Positions 7,243 to 14,276 of a DNA stretch of 18,922 nt are shown here, in pieces. The stretch comes from Planctomycetaceae bacterium (GTDB lineage Bacteria; Planctomycetota; Planctomycetia; Pirellulales; Thermoguttaceae). Position numbers and translations under genes: made by a program. Location: NCBI GenBank assembly GCA_031256755.1, contig JAIRPZ010000059.1:1-18922 (forward strand), written 5' to 3'. A model generated the notes under the pieces. It saw only the letters and a list, made by a program, of their open reading frames with translations, did not search any database and was not told the DNA's origin. The first letter of the stretch is position 1. Each line of letters begins with the position of its first letter.

Positions 7243-9258
7243 ATGACCGCTGCCATTGACATTGCTGTTTTCTTCGGTTTTCTCCTTGCCGTTCTTGCGA
7301 TTGCCTTCGTGATGGGGGGACGGGACAAAAAAAAGGGAGCATCCGCCGCCAGCGAGGACTATTTTCTCGCCGGACGCGGTTTGGCATGGTGGCTTATCGG
7401 TATTTCACTCATTTCCGCCAATATCAGTGCCGAACAATTTGTCGGAATGCCCGGTCAAGCCGCACGCAATATCGGACTGGCAATTGCCTCGTATGAATGG
7501 ATTGCCGCCGTTTCGCTTGTCATTGTCGCTTTCATCTTCCTTCCCCGTTTTCTGAAAGCGGGCGTTTACACAATTCCGCAGTTTTTGGAAACCCGCTACA
7601 ACCGGCTGTGCCGGACATTGATGTCGCTGTCGCTGCTGTTCATTTATGCTTTCGTCACCATCACCGCGGTGAACTATGCCGGTGCGAAGGCGTTTTCCGA
7701 CATTTTCGGCGGACAGGTCTATTTCGGCATCGAATTGAATCTGGTCACGTTCTGCTGGATACTCGGCTTTTTTGCGGCGGTGTACGTTCTCTACGGCGGT
7801 TTGAAATCGGCCGCATGGGCAGGGTCGCTGCAAGGAACAGCACTGATTTTATGCGGTGTCATCATTCTGTTTTTTGCGTTACAAAAACTCGGTCAGGTCG
7901 ATACACCGGTGCTGGAATCCGCCATGCAGGCGTTGGAATTCTCCGAAGAAAAACAGAAGGAACTGCTGCCGAAACTGGAAAAAGCGGGTGCCTGCGAGCG
8001 GTTCACAACGCTGAACGAAAGCAAACTCCGCATGAACCTGCCATGGACGGATACGATTTTGCCGATTACGGCTCTGATGTTCGGCATTTGGATTCCGAAT
8101 CTGTATTACTGGGGACTTGACCAGCACATTATGCAGCGGACACTGGGAAGCCGTTCTCTTGCACAAGGACAAAAAGGAATCGTGCTGGCGGCGTTTCTGA
8201 AATTGCTGATTCCGTTCATTGTCATTTTCCCCGGCTTGATTGCGTTTAATCTTTACAGTACGGAAATGAAGCACCGTGCTTTTGAAGGCAAAGGCGGATT
8301 TGAAGTGTTGAAAGCCGAGCGGGAAAAATACGGACAACTTTTCGATTTCGATGATAAATTTGCGGCGTTCTATCCCGAAGAAGCGAAAAAAATGTTAGTG
8401 TTCAATGCCGAAAAAACCGGTGCGGCAACGCCGGAAAACATTTCTGTCCCGCTCCAATTCCTGAACGAACAAAAAGCGCAATACAAAAAGTTGCTCGGCA
8501 CGAACCCCGATTACGGCAAACTGGTTTCCGGTTATGACTATGATTCTGCTTTCGGCTTGCTGCTGGCCAACCTTGTTCCGAAAGGGGGACTTTACGGCTT
8601 TGCTTTGGCGGCACTGTTCGGAATGGTCATCAGTGCGATGGCGGCAATGCTCAACGCTGTTTCGACATTATTCACGATGGACATTTACAAGGAAACGGTC
8701 TCGTATCTGCATCAAAAAGAGGTCTCCTTTATCAGGAAGGAACCGTCCGAATGGGAACTTGTCTTCATCGGCAGAATCAGTGTCATTGGTTTTATGATTC
8801 TTGGATGCTGTCTTGTTCCGGTACTGGACAATCCGAAATTCGGCGGCATATTCAATTTCATTCAGGAATTTCAGGGATTTGTTTCGCCGGGGATTTTGTG
8901 TGCTTTTATGTTCGGATTTTTTGTACACAAAGCACCGCGATGGTCTGGAACGGTTTCGATTCTGTTAAGTCCGGTGATTTACGGTGCGTTGATGATTTTG
9001 CGTCCGAATACGGCATTCCTTGACCGGATGAGCATTACTTTCTGTTCGATTGTGCTAGTGCTGGCACTGCTGCGGTTATTTTTCCCGATGCCAAAGGCAT
9101 TCAAACTGGAAACCAATACGTCGATGGATTTGACATCGTCAAGAACGGCGGTTTTCTTCGGCATGGTGATTGTTGTTTTAACGGCGGTGCTGTACGCTTA
9201 CTTCTGGGACTACCAAACGCCGATGTTCAACGGCTTTTGGGAAAGTTTTATGAAATAA
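7243..9258 (+). CDS. Sodium:solute symporter (SSS/SGLT family)
   Basis: A 671-residue inner-membrane protein with about 14 hydrophobic segments. It carries SSS hallmarks: SEDYFLAGRGLAWWLIGISL near residues 37-56, ANISAEQFVGMPGQA (59-73), GVYTIPQFLETRYN (107-120), and the late signature MLNAVSTLFTMDIYK (469-483). Members use the sodium gradient to import sugars, amino acids or similar solutes, and the SGLT-like pattern fits a sugar. A long hydrophilic stretch (about 338-440) sits between two membrane segments and includes EKYGQLFDFDDKFAAFYPEE; a second soluble loop is at about 220-265. The ATG has no Shine-Dalgarno sequence but is the first in the frame after the promoter. Being divergent from a GH10 xylanase, it may take up xylo-oligosaccharides or xylose; that is inferred from position only. 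Confidence 0.88.
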   Translation: MTAAIDIAVFFGFLLAVLAIAFVMGGRDKKKGASAASEDYFLAGRGLAWWLIGISLISANISAEQFVGMPGQAARNIGLAIASYEWIAAVSLVIVAFIFLPRFLKAGVYTIPQFLETRYNRLCRTLMSLSLLFIYAFVTITAVNYAGAKAFSDIFGGQVYFGIELNLVTFCWILGFFAAVYVLYGGLKSAAWAGSLQGTALILCGVIILFFALQKLGQVDTPVLESAMQALEFSEEKQKELLPKLEKAGACERFTTLNESKLRMNLPWTDTILPITALMFGIWIPNLYYWGLDQHIMQRTLGSRSLAQGQKGIVLAAFLKLLIPFIVIFPGLIAFNLYSTEMKHRAFEGKGGFEVLKAEREKYGQLFDFDDKFAAFYPEEAKKMLVFNAEKTGAATPENISVPLQFLNEQKAQYKKLLGTNPDYGKLVSGYDYDSAFGLLLANLVPKGGLYGFALAALFGMVISAMAAMLNAVSTLFTMDIYKETVSYLHQKEVSFIRKEPSEWELVFIGRISVIGFMILGCCLVPVLDNPKFGGIFNFIQEFQGFVSPGILCAFMFGFFVHKAPRWSGTVSILLSPVIYGALMILRPNTAFLDRMSITFCSIVLVLALLRLFFPMPKAFKLETNTSMDLTSSRTAVFFGMVIVVLTAVLYAYFWDYQTPMFNGFWESFMK

Positions 9259-9291
9259 GCCGCCTGCCGGAATTGGTATTGCTAATTTTGC

Positions 9292-9923
9292 TAGTGCATA
9301 ATCCGTTTTGTTTTTGTCCTTTGTATGATAAAATTCCATAATATTATTATCACAAGGATATTCACGGAGGCGAGCAATGGCAAAAGCCGATTCAATGGAC
9401 TTGCGGACAAGGGTCATGAACGACATTCACAACGGACGTTCCGAAAGAAAAACAGCCGAAAAGTTCGGCGTGTCCCGTCAATGAAATTCAACAACTCAAA
9501 CGGCAGGAAAACAAACCGGCTCTTTTGAAGCCAAGCCGCTTAAAGGCGTTGCCGGCGCAAAACGAAAACTCAAACCCTTTCAGGAACAACTCAAGAAATA
9601 CGTTGCTGAACTCGCTGCAATGATGATGAAGTTTGTCAAGGTGAGCGGTTCAATGATTGGTCGGGAATTAAAGATTTCCGGATTCACTTATAAAAAAAGT
9701 TTTATAGACTGCCGAGGGTATTTGTGCGATTTGCCACAGCGGAATGATTGCATCGAAGCCATTTGCCGGCGGGACAACGAATGCGAAGTTCATCGATTTT
9801 ATTCGGGACAATTTATGTCCGCAACGGTTCATTAAAAATGTGCCGAAGTTAATAACGCAGGATGACTGCAAAGGATACTATAAACACTGCGGATATGGAC
9901 TGTAACTTTAGGGTTATGCACTG
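9292..9923 (+). mobile_element. Decayed IS630-family insertion element
   Basis: A 632-bp remnant bounded by inverted ends: TAGTGCATAATCC (9292-9304) and, read on the other strand, CAGTGCATAACCC (9911-9923), matching at 11 of 13 positions. The left end begins with TA, consistent with the TA target used by IS630/Tc1-type elements; the right-end base appears mutated. Intact IS630 elements are usually about 1.0-1.2 kb, so roughly half is missing. It lies between the symporter and dnaK, 34 bp after the symporter stop. Confidence 0.7.
9377..9905 (+). pseudogene. IS630-type transposase pseudogene
   Basis: A strong ribosome-binding site (GGAGG, 9366-9370) precedes ATG 9377. The opening MAKADSMDLRTRVMNDI...ERKTAEKFGVSR is the usual helix-turn-helix start of IS630 transposases. 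A TGA at 9482 interrupts it. The next few codons read better in another frame (IQQLKRQE), then TGSFEAKP and a second helix-turn-helix segment (MIGRELKISGFTYKK) return in the first frame. Further on, in a different frame, come GMIASKPFAGGTTNAKFIDFI and the terminal ITQDDCKGYYKHCGYGL, which match the middle and extreme C-terminus of the family. The stretches with the catalytic DDE residues are deleted, so the protein cannot be active. Confidence 0.75.
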
Positions 9924-10105
9924 GACGGAGAAGTGATCATCGGAGGACTCCATTCCAGCCAAAAATTATCGGAAAGGTTACAAAAGAAGAATACCGTTTT
10001 TATAAATTGAGTACAGTAAGCGTTCATTCCACAGGGTTCCTGTTTTTTTATGCCCTTTTCACGATGTTGTTGTGGGATTATTTAACCGAGCGGCAAGAGG
10101 AATAA
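9924..10105 (+). other. Orphan reading frame after the IS end, possibly a cut gene
   Basis: One frame is open from inside the IS right end through to TAA at 10103-10105. It reads about 60 residues, including KIIGKVTKEEYRFYKL, a hydrophobic segment TGFLFFYALFTMLLWDYL and a charged end TERQEE. There is no ATG before the membrane segment and no recognisable family. It might be the 3' remnant of a membrane-protein gene disrupted at this locus, or chance. A small hairpin with a T-run (10031-10049) lies within it, which argues against coding. Confidence 0.25.
10031..10049 (+). terminator. Weak plus-strand terminator candidate
   Basis: ACAGG (10031-10035) and CCTGT (10039-10043) form a 5-bp stem with a 3-nt loop, followed by six more T residues. 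It could have been the terminator of the symporter transcript before the IS element moved in between. The stem is short, so support is weak. Confidence 0.3.
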
Positions 10106-10137
10106 AAAACGAGTTCCCGGTGTTATGCGGGAACTCG
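10101..10137 (-). terminator. Rho-independent terminator of dnaK
   Basis: Read on the minus strand, a perfect 10-bp stem CGAGTTCCCG/CGGGAACTCG (10128-10137 with 10110-10119) and an 8-nt loop are followed by TTTTTTATT. It lies about 35 bp after the dnaK stop and is a classical intrinsic terminator. Confidence 0.85.
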
Positions 10138-10171
10138 GAAAAGGTGATGCATCGAATCTCAAAATGCCCCT

Positions 10172-12079
10172 TTACTTTTTGACTTCGAACTCTGCATCAA
10201 TTGCATCGTCATCGCCTTTGGCATTCGGATTTGCACCCATTGACTCCGCCGCCGAAGCACCCGCTTTAGATGCCGCGGCCGCCTCATACATCGCCTTACT
10301 CATCGCATGCGATGCCTGCTCCAACTGTTCTGTTGCCGATTTGATCTTCGACAAATCGTCTGTCGCTGCCGCTTCCCGAACCCGGCCAATGGCAGCGTTG
10401 ATGGCATCCTTATCGGTTTGGTTCAGCGAAGCATCATGTTCTTTCAGCAGTTTTTCCAACTGAAAACACATACTCTCCGCATTGTTTTTCGCCTCGACTA
10501 ATTCACGCCGTTCCTTGTCCTCGGCTGCATGGGCTTCGGCATCACGCTGCATCTTTTCGATCTCTTCTTTCGACAAACCGGACGACTGCTCGATTCGGAC
10601 TTTTGTTTCCTTTTTCGTTCCCAAATCCCGTGCCGAAACATTCAGGATACCGTTGGCATCCAAATCAAACGACACTTCAATCTGCGGCACGCCTCGCGGT
10701 GCCGGCGGAAGCCCTTCCAAATTAAACTGTCCCAGCAGCCGGTTGTGAGCCGCAATTTCACGCTCTCCCTGATACACTTTAATCGTGACCGCCGTCTGGT
10801 TGTCGTCCGCCGTGCTGAAAACCTGCTTCTTTTCAGTCGGAATGGTGGTGTTTCTCTCAACCAGTTTCGTCATAATGCCGCCGAGCGTTTCGATACCAAG
10901 CGACAGCGGCGTGACATCCAAGAGCAAAACGTCCCGCACTTCGCCGGCAAGCACTGCTCCCTGAATCGCCGCTCCGACCGCCACCACTTCGTCAGGATTG
11001 ACTCCTTTGTGCGGGTCTTTATTGAAAATCGCACGCACCATATCCTGCACCTTCGGAATCCGTGTCGAACCGCCGACAAGCACCACTTCATCAATCTGCG
11101 AAGTGGCAAGATTTGCATCTTTCAATGCCTGCATCACCGGACCGCGGCAGCGTTCCACGAGATGATCCGTCAACTGTTCAAACTTCGACCGTGTCAGTTT
11201 CACCTGTAAATGTTTCGGACCGGTTTGGTCTGCGGTGATGAACGGCAGGTTAATGTCTGTTTGCTGCGAGGAACTTAATTCCCGTTTTGCTTTTTCACAC
11301 GCTTCCTGCAACCGCTGCAACGCCATTGCATCTTTCCGCAGGTCAATTCCCTGCTCGGACTTGAATTGTTCCGCAACGTGGTTAATCAGCACTTCGTCAA
11401 AATCGTCTCCGCCGAGATGAGTATCGCCGTTTGTACTCAATACCTGAAAAACGCCGTCCGCCACTTCGAGGCAGGAAACGTCAAATGTTCCGCCGCCGAG
11501 GTCAAAGACCACGATTTTCTGATTGACATTTTTGTCTAGACCGTAGGCAAGAGAAGCGGCGGTCGGTTCGTTAATGATACGTGCCACTTCGAGACCGGCG
11601 ATTTGACCGGCATCTTTTGTTGCCTGCCGCTGGGCATCGTTGAAGTAGGCGGGAACGGTAATGACCGCTTTGTTGACTTTATGTCCGAGGTACGCTTCGG
11701 CGGATTCTTTCAGTTTGCGGAGCGTCATTGCGGAAATTTCCGGCGGCGTATATTTTTTGCTGTCAATGTCCACTTTGACATATTCTTCAGAACTTCCGAC
11801 AACGGCGTAGGGAACCATTTTTTCTTCGGAGGCCACCTCGCCGTGCCGCCGTCCCATGAAACGCTTGATGGAGGCGACGGTGCGTTTCGGATTCGTAACG
11901 GCTTGCCGCCGGGCGGGTTCGCCGACAAGGTTTTCGCCGCTGTCGGTGAAGGCGACAACGCTGGGCGTAAGCCGGTTGCCTTCCGCATTGGGAATCACTT
12001 TCACGTCTTTTCCTTCCATCACGGCAACAACCGAGTTGGTCGTTCCGAGGTCAATTCCGATAATTTTTTCACCAGCCAT
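10172..12079 (-). CDS. dnaK: Molecular chaperone DnaK (Hsp70)
   Basis: A full-length 635-residue cytoplasmic Hsp70, an ATP-driven chaperone that binds exposed hydrophobic segments with DnaJ and GrpE. Seen in order: phosphate-1 loop IGIDLGTTNS (7-16), IINEPTAASLAYG (168-180), phosphate-2 VFDLGGGTFDVS (191-202), adenosine motif VVLVGGSTRIPK (332-343), interdomain linker DVLLLDVTPLSLG (383-395), the beta substrate-binding domain, a helical lid, and a C-terminus ending DAEFEVKK. AGGAG lies 8 nt before the ATG, a good Shine-Dalgarno site. grpE and dnaJ are not adjacent; the gene is monocistronic, bounded by its own terminator and by a divergent dnaN. The upstream region holds a sigma-54-type promoter instead of a visible CIRCE element. 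Confidence 0.98.
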   Translation of the reverse strand: MAGEKIIGIDLGTTNSVVAVMEGKDVKVIPNAEGNRLTPSVVAFTDSGENLVGEPARRQAVTNPKRTVASIKRFMGRRHGEVASEEKMVPYAVVGSSEEYVKVDIDSKKYTPPEISAMTLRKLKESAEAYLGHKVNKAVITVPAYFNDAQRQATKDAGQIAGLEVARIINEPTAASLAYGLDKNVNQKIVVFDLGGGTFDVSCLEVADGVFQVLSTNGDTHLGGDDFDEVLINHVAEQFKSEQGIDLRKDAMALQRLQEACEKAKRELSSSQQTDINLPFITADQTGPKHLQVKLTRSKFEQLTDHLVERCRGPVMQALKDANLATSQIDEVVLVGGSTRIPKVQDMVRAIFNKDPHKGVNPDEVVAVGAAIQGAVLAGEVRDVLLLDVTPLSLGIETLGGIMTKLVERNTTIPTEKKQVFSTADDNQTAVTIKVYQGEREIAAHNRLLGQFNLEGLPPAPRGVPQIEVSFDLDANGILNVSARDLGTKKETKVRIEQSSGLSKEEIEKMQRDAEAHAAEDKERRELVEAKNNAESMCFQLEKLLKEHDASLNQTDKDAINAAIGRVREAAATDDLSKIKSATEQLEQASHAMSKAMYEAAAASKAGASAAESMGANPNAKGDDDAIDAEFEVKK

Positions 12080-12145
12080 TTGTGTGTCTCCTTTTATATG
12101 GTTTTTGTGCGAATTTTTGGTCTTGTTCGATTATCTCTATTTTAG

Positions 12146-12161
12146 AGCAAACATTGTGCCA
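12146..12161 (-). promoter_or_regulatory. Sigma-54 (-24/-12) promoter of dnaK
   Basis: On the minus strand TGGCACAATGTTTGCT matches the RpoN consensus TGGCAC-N5-TTGCW without mismatch. The GC of the -12 element places transcription start near 12135, giving a leader of about 55 nt before the dnaK ATG. A sigma-70-like pair overlaps it (TTGTTT, 17 bp, TAAAAT) and could supply basal expression. Sigma-54 promoters need an activator bound upstream; see the palindrome at 12225-12239. Confidence 0.6.
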
Positions 12162-12224
12162 AAACAAAAAATTGACGCAAGTTGTTTTATATCAATCTGT
12201 TACAAATGATGAAAAAAGAGCGGT

Positions 12225-12239
12225 CTGCCAAAATGGCAG
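12225..12239. promoter_or_regulatory. CTGCCA-AAA-TGGCAG palindrome upstream of dnaK
   Basis: A perfect inverted repeat of 6-bp arms around AAA, centred at 12232, about 96 bp upstream of the predicted sigma-54 start. That distance is typical of a bacterial enhancer-binding-protein site. A-rich tracts (about 12161-12172 and 12213-12217) lie between and could help looping. The regulator is unknown, and the site could instead serve the divergent dnaN or be a small RNA hairpin. Confidence 0.45.
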
Positions 12240-12336
12240 TCCTGCTGAACGGGCAAAAAAATTGAAAATAGAGAATTGATAATTATGTTAAAGAAAATGC
12301 TGTGTACGGTTTTATTCTTCATTTCTAATTTTCCCT

Positions 12337-12352
12337 ATTATCAATTTTCAAT
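12337..12352. repeat. ATTGAAAATTGATAAT 16-mer, copy 1 (inverted)
   Basis: Here the sequence reads ATTATCAATTTTCAAT, the exact reverse complement of 14192-14207. With the related stretch at 12261-12282 it forms an imperfect inverted pair about 75 bp apart, upstream of dnaN. Confidence 0.5.
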
Positions 12353-12402
12353 GATTTCTCTGTCCGGCAGAACCGGCGGAAATAAAAACCGGAGTCATCC
12401 CG

Positions 12403-12430
12403 TTGCAATTTATCAAAAAACGGATACAAT
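12403..12430 (+). promoter_or_regulatory. Promoter for dnaN
   Basis: TTGCAA (12403-12408), a 16-bp spacer and TACAAT (12425-12430) form a plausible housekeeping promoter about 48 bp upstream of the chosen dnaN start. Between dnaK and dnaN (12080-12477) there is no credible gene; the stretch holds both promoters, the palindrome and AT-rich repeats. Confidence 0.45.
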
Positions 12431-12477
12431 CACGCCGAAATGTCACGGAACCAGAAACCCGAACAGAACCTTTAATT

Positions 12478-13605
12478 ATGTCCAAGCGGCTTATGCACAT
12501 CCAATTTGACCCCAAAGAATTTTCCCAGAATTTTCAGATCGCCGCCGCAGCAGCGGCTGTCCGCGATATCAGACCTATCCTGCAAAATGTGAAAGTCTCT
12601 GCCGACAAAAAAAACGGCGTGCTTTTGCAGGCAACCGATACGGAAATCGGTGTCCGTGTTTTTTGCGAGAACTGCGATGTCGTGAACAACGGAGAAGCCA
12701 TTCTCCCCACCAAACGGCTCAGAGAAATCCTCGCCCTCTCCAAAGATGACCGCCTCGATCTCGAAAGCGATGCCGCTAAAACAACCGTCAAAGGCGACCG
12801 ACGCGAATTTGAATTGGAAACCCAGTCGCCGGATGAATTTCCCGATATTGAGACCTTCGATGCGGATGCCTATCATGAAATACCGGCGAAAACCTTCAAG
12901 GAAATGATCCGCCGCACCGTTTTTGCGGTCGATCAGGATTCACAGCGGTACGCACTCAACGGCGTATACTTCCGTATGATCGGTGAAAACATTGATGCCG
13001 TGGCAACAGACGGACGGCGGCTTGCATGGCAAAGAGGAACCGGCGAATGCGTCGGCAGTCACAAGGCGGAACAAGCCATCCTGCCGATTCCGGTTCTCAA
13101 GTTGATTGACCGGGCATTGGACAACGATGACGAAAACGTGAAAATTGCCGTTTCCGCTAACAGAGCCATTTTTCAATACAAGCACATCACGTTTTTTTCC
13201 CGGTTAGTGGAAGGACGGTTCCCGAATTGGGAAAAGACGATTCCGCAAACGGACGATGAGCAGCCGGTCACCATTGCGGCGGGCGTTTTGCTGGAAGGTG
13301 TCAGCAATGCTATGATTACCACTTCGGAAAGTGATTCCGGTGTTGTCTTCGTGTTTGAGAAAGGCAAACTTATTCTGCAAGCCCAGGGGCGGGAAGTCGG
13401 AAGTTCCAAAATCGAAATCCCGATTTCCTACGACGGGACGAAGAAACAGACCAAAATTGACCCGAAATATATGACGGATGTCCTTAAAGGAATGGGTACC
13501 GAAAATGACATGGCGGTCTTCCTGCCGAAGGAAAAAGAGGGCCGAGACCCGATCAAAATGGCGGCAGGCGACGGTTATGTTTACATTGTCATGCCGATGG
13601 TCTGA
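12478..13605 (+). CDS. dnaN: DNA polymerase III beta subunit (sliding clamp)
   Basis: A 375-residue protein beginning MSKRLMHIQFDPKEFSQNFQ. It has the three-part clamp pattern: domain one with AAAAVRDIRPILQNVKV and LLQATDTEIGVRV; a middle domain with FKEMIRRTVFAVDQDSQRYALNGVYF and VATDGRRLAW; and a last domain starting near LLEGVSNAMI and ending DGYVYIVMPMV, where the usual end is MP(M/L)R(L/V)-like. The homodimeric ring tethers the replicative polymerase to DNA and binds other partners. The frame is open 25 codons further upstream, but those codons overlap the likely promoter and look non-conserved. ATG 12493 (MHIQFD) is an alternative start that fits the family equally well. dnaA, recF and gyrB are absent, so this is not the usual origin cluster. 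Confidence 0.95.
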   Translation: MSKRLMHIQFDPKEFSQNFQIAAAAAAVRDIRPILQNVKVSADKKNGVLLQATDTEIGVRVFCENCDVVNNGEAILPTKRLREILALSKDDRLDLESDAAKTTVKGDRREFELETQSPDEFPDIETFDADAYHEIPAKTFKEMIRRTVFAVDQDSQRYALNGVYFRMIGENIDAVATDGRRLAWQRGTGECVGSHKAEQAILPIPVLKLIDRALDNDDENVKIAVSANRAIFQYKHITFFSRLVEGRFPNWEKTIPQTDDEQPVTIAAGVLLEGVSNAMITTSESDSGVVFVFEKGKLILQAQGREVGSSKIEIPISYDGTKKQTKIDPKYMTDVLKGMGTENDMAVFLPKEKEGRDPIKMAAGDGYVYIVMPMV

Positions 13606-13616
13606 CAATTATTGTT

Positions 13617-13646
13617 TTGTGCATGCACCGCAAGGTGCGTGTGCAG
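13617..13646 (+). terminator. Hairpin with GCAA tetraloop after dnaN
   Basis: Twelve base pairs starting 12 nt after the dnaN stop, with several G-U pairs, close a GCAA (GNRA-type) loop at 13630-13633; a thirteenth G-U pair is possible. No T-run follows on either strand, so it is not a classical intrinsic terminator; it may protect the 3' end of the mRNA. Confidence 0.4.
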
Positions 13647-13681
13647 CATAAAAAGGCGAGTTGTCCCATGTTCGATTCGTT

Positions 13682-13714
13682 ATTCCCGCCGTGCGTCTGA
13701 CACCGGGCGGGAAA
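13682..13714. terminator. Inverted repeat between convergent dnaN and lipoprotein gene
   Basis: TTCCCGCC and GGCGGGAA form an 8-bp stem, extended by GTG/CAC with a small bulge. It lies between the convergent 3' ends of dnaN and the lipoprotein gene and may act as a bidirectional transcription stop, although no strong T-run follows. Confidence 0.35.
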
Positions 13715-13728
13715 ATCCGTGAAAGGTG

Positions 13729-14160
13729 TTATTCTAACTCGAACACGAATTCGTTCTTTCCTTCTTTGGTCACGTTGACGGTCAAGCCGCTCGTTTCCGC
13801 CGTGCTATACTTTGCCGGAATGTGATACTTCGTTTCCGAACTGATGACGTTTTCTCCTGCTGGCTTTTTCGTGTCAAGTTTTTCAATCAGTTCCGTTTTG
13901 GAAACAGCGACTTTGTACTCGTCAGGAATCGCCCCGTCTTTCAGCGTAAACGTTTCCATTTCTGCAACGCCCGACTTGTCCGTCAAGCCGCTCGCATAAT
14001 GCTGCGGCGAAGAGAAAACGATAATCGCCTCGTTGACCGGCTCGCCGTTGTAACGTATCGTCACCTTAACCGGAACGGTGCCTCTGTCCGGTTTGCGGCT
14101 GCACGAAACGGAAAATAATGTAACAATTATCAGCAGCGTCAGGATTGTTAATGTTCTCAT
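13729..14160 (-). CDS. Small lipoprotein with a carboxypeptidase-regulatory-like fold
   Basis: A 143-residue protein starting MRTLTILTLLIIVTLFSVSC, a lipoprotein signal with the lipidated cysteine at position 20. The mature part (VPVKVTIRYNGEPVNEAIIVFSS, then ASGLTDKSGVAEM) has the YNGxPV...GxTDxxG pattern of small transthyretin-like or carboxypeptidase-regulatory beta domains common in planctomycetes. Such lipoproteins often sit next to DUF1559 genes, as here: it is 116 bp downstream of one on the same strand. The frame is open for another 31 codons upstream, but those overlap repeat sequence and have no signal peptide, so I start at 14160. There is no Shine-Dalgarno sequence. Biochemical role unknown; it probably sits in a cell-envelope membrane. 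Confidence 0.8.
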   Translation of the reverse strand: MRTLTILTLLIIVTLFSVSCSRKPDRGTVPVKVTIRYNGEPVNEAIIVFSSPQHYASGLTDKSGVAEMETFTLKDGAIPDEYKVAVSKTELIEKLDTKKPAGENVISSETKYHIPAKYSTAETSGLTVNVTKEGKNEFVFELE

Positions 14161-14191
14161 GTATTTGTGATGGTTAAAAGTTGTTCTTTGA

Positions 14192-14207
14192 ATTGAAAAT
14201 TGATAAT
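14192..14207. repeat. ATTGAAAATTGATAAT 16-mer, copy 2
   Basis: The 16-mer is identical to the reverse complement of 12337-12352, and a diverged copy lies at 12261-12282. All three copies are in non-coding, AT-rich leaders near gene starts. Confidence 0.5.
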
Positions 14208-14213
14208 CAGGAA

Positions 14214-14248
14214 GACGGCAGCAAGAGAGAATCTTTTCTGCTGCCGTC
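14214..14248 (-). terminator. 10-bp hairpin between DUF1559 and lipoprotein genes
   Basis: GACGGCAGCA (14214-14223) and TGCTGCCGTC (14239-14248) form a perfect 10-bp stem with a 15-nt loop. It lies between two genes of the same strand. It lacks a clear T-run, so it may be a leaky terminator or mRNA-stability element that sets different levels for the two products. Confidence 0.5.
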
Positions 14249-14268
14249 TGCAATCTGCGGTCTGCAAA
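14241..14268. repeat. Four tandem CTGCNNW heptamers
   Basis: CTGCCGT, CTGCAAT, CTGCGGT and CTGCAAA follow one another without a gap. The first overlaps the right arm of the neighbouring hairpin. The block lies just after the DUF1559 stop codon. Confidence 0.55.
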
Positions 14269-14276
14269 CTAATTTA

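Noticed and set aside
9481..9528. Short frame starting MKFNNSNGRK as a separate small gene
   Set aside because: It lies inside the decayed transposase and is explained by its frameshift.
12080..12300. CIRCE (HrcA operator) upstream of dnaK
   Set aside because: Searched by eye for TTAGCACTC-N9-GAGTGCTAA and found none; the only clear palindrome has different sequence and spacing.
12285..12509. Small open frame starting MLKKMLCTVLFFISNF before dnaN
   Set aside because: It looks like a signal peptide, but it crosses the 16-mer repeat and the dnaN promoter and overlaps the dnaN start, with no ribosome-binding site.
12080..13605. Replication origin beside dnaN
   Set aside because: No dnaA, recF or gyrB is present and no cluster of DnaA boxes was seen in the intergenic stretch.
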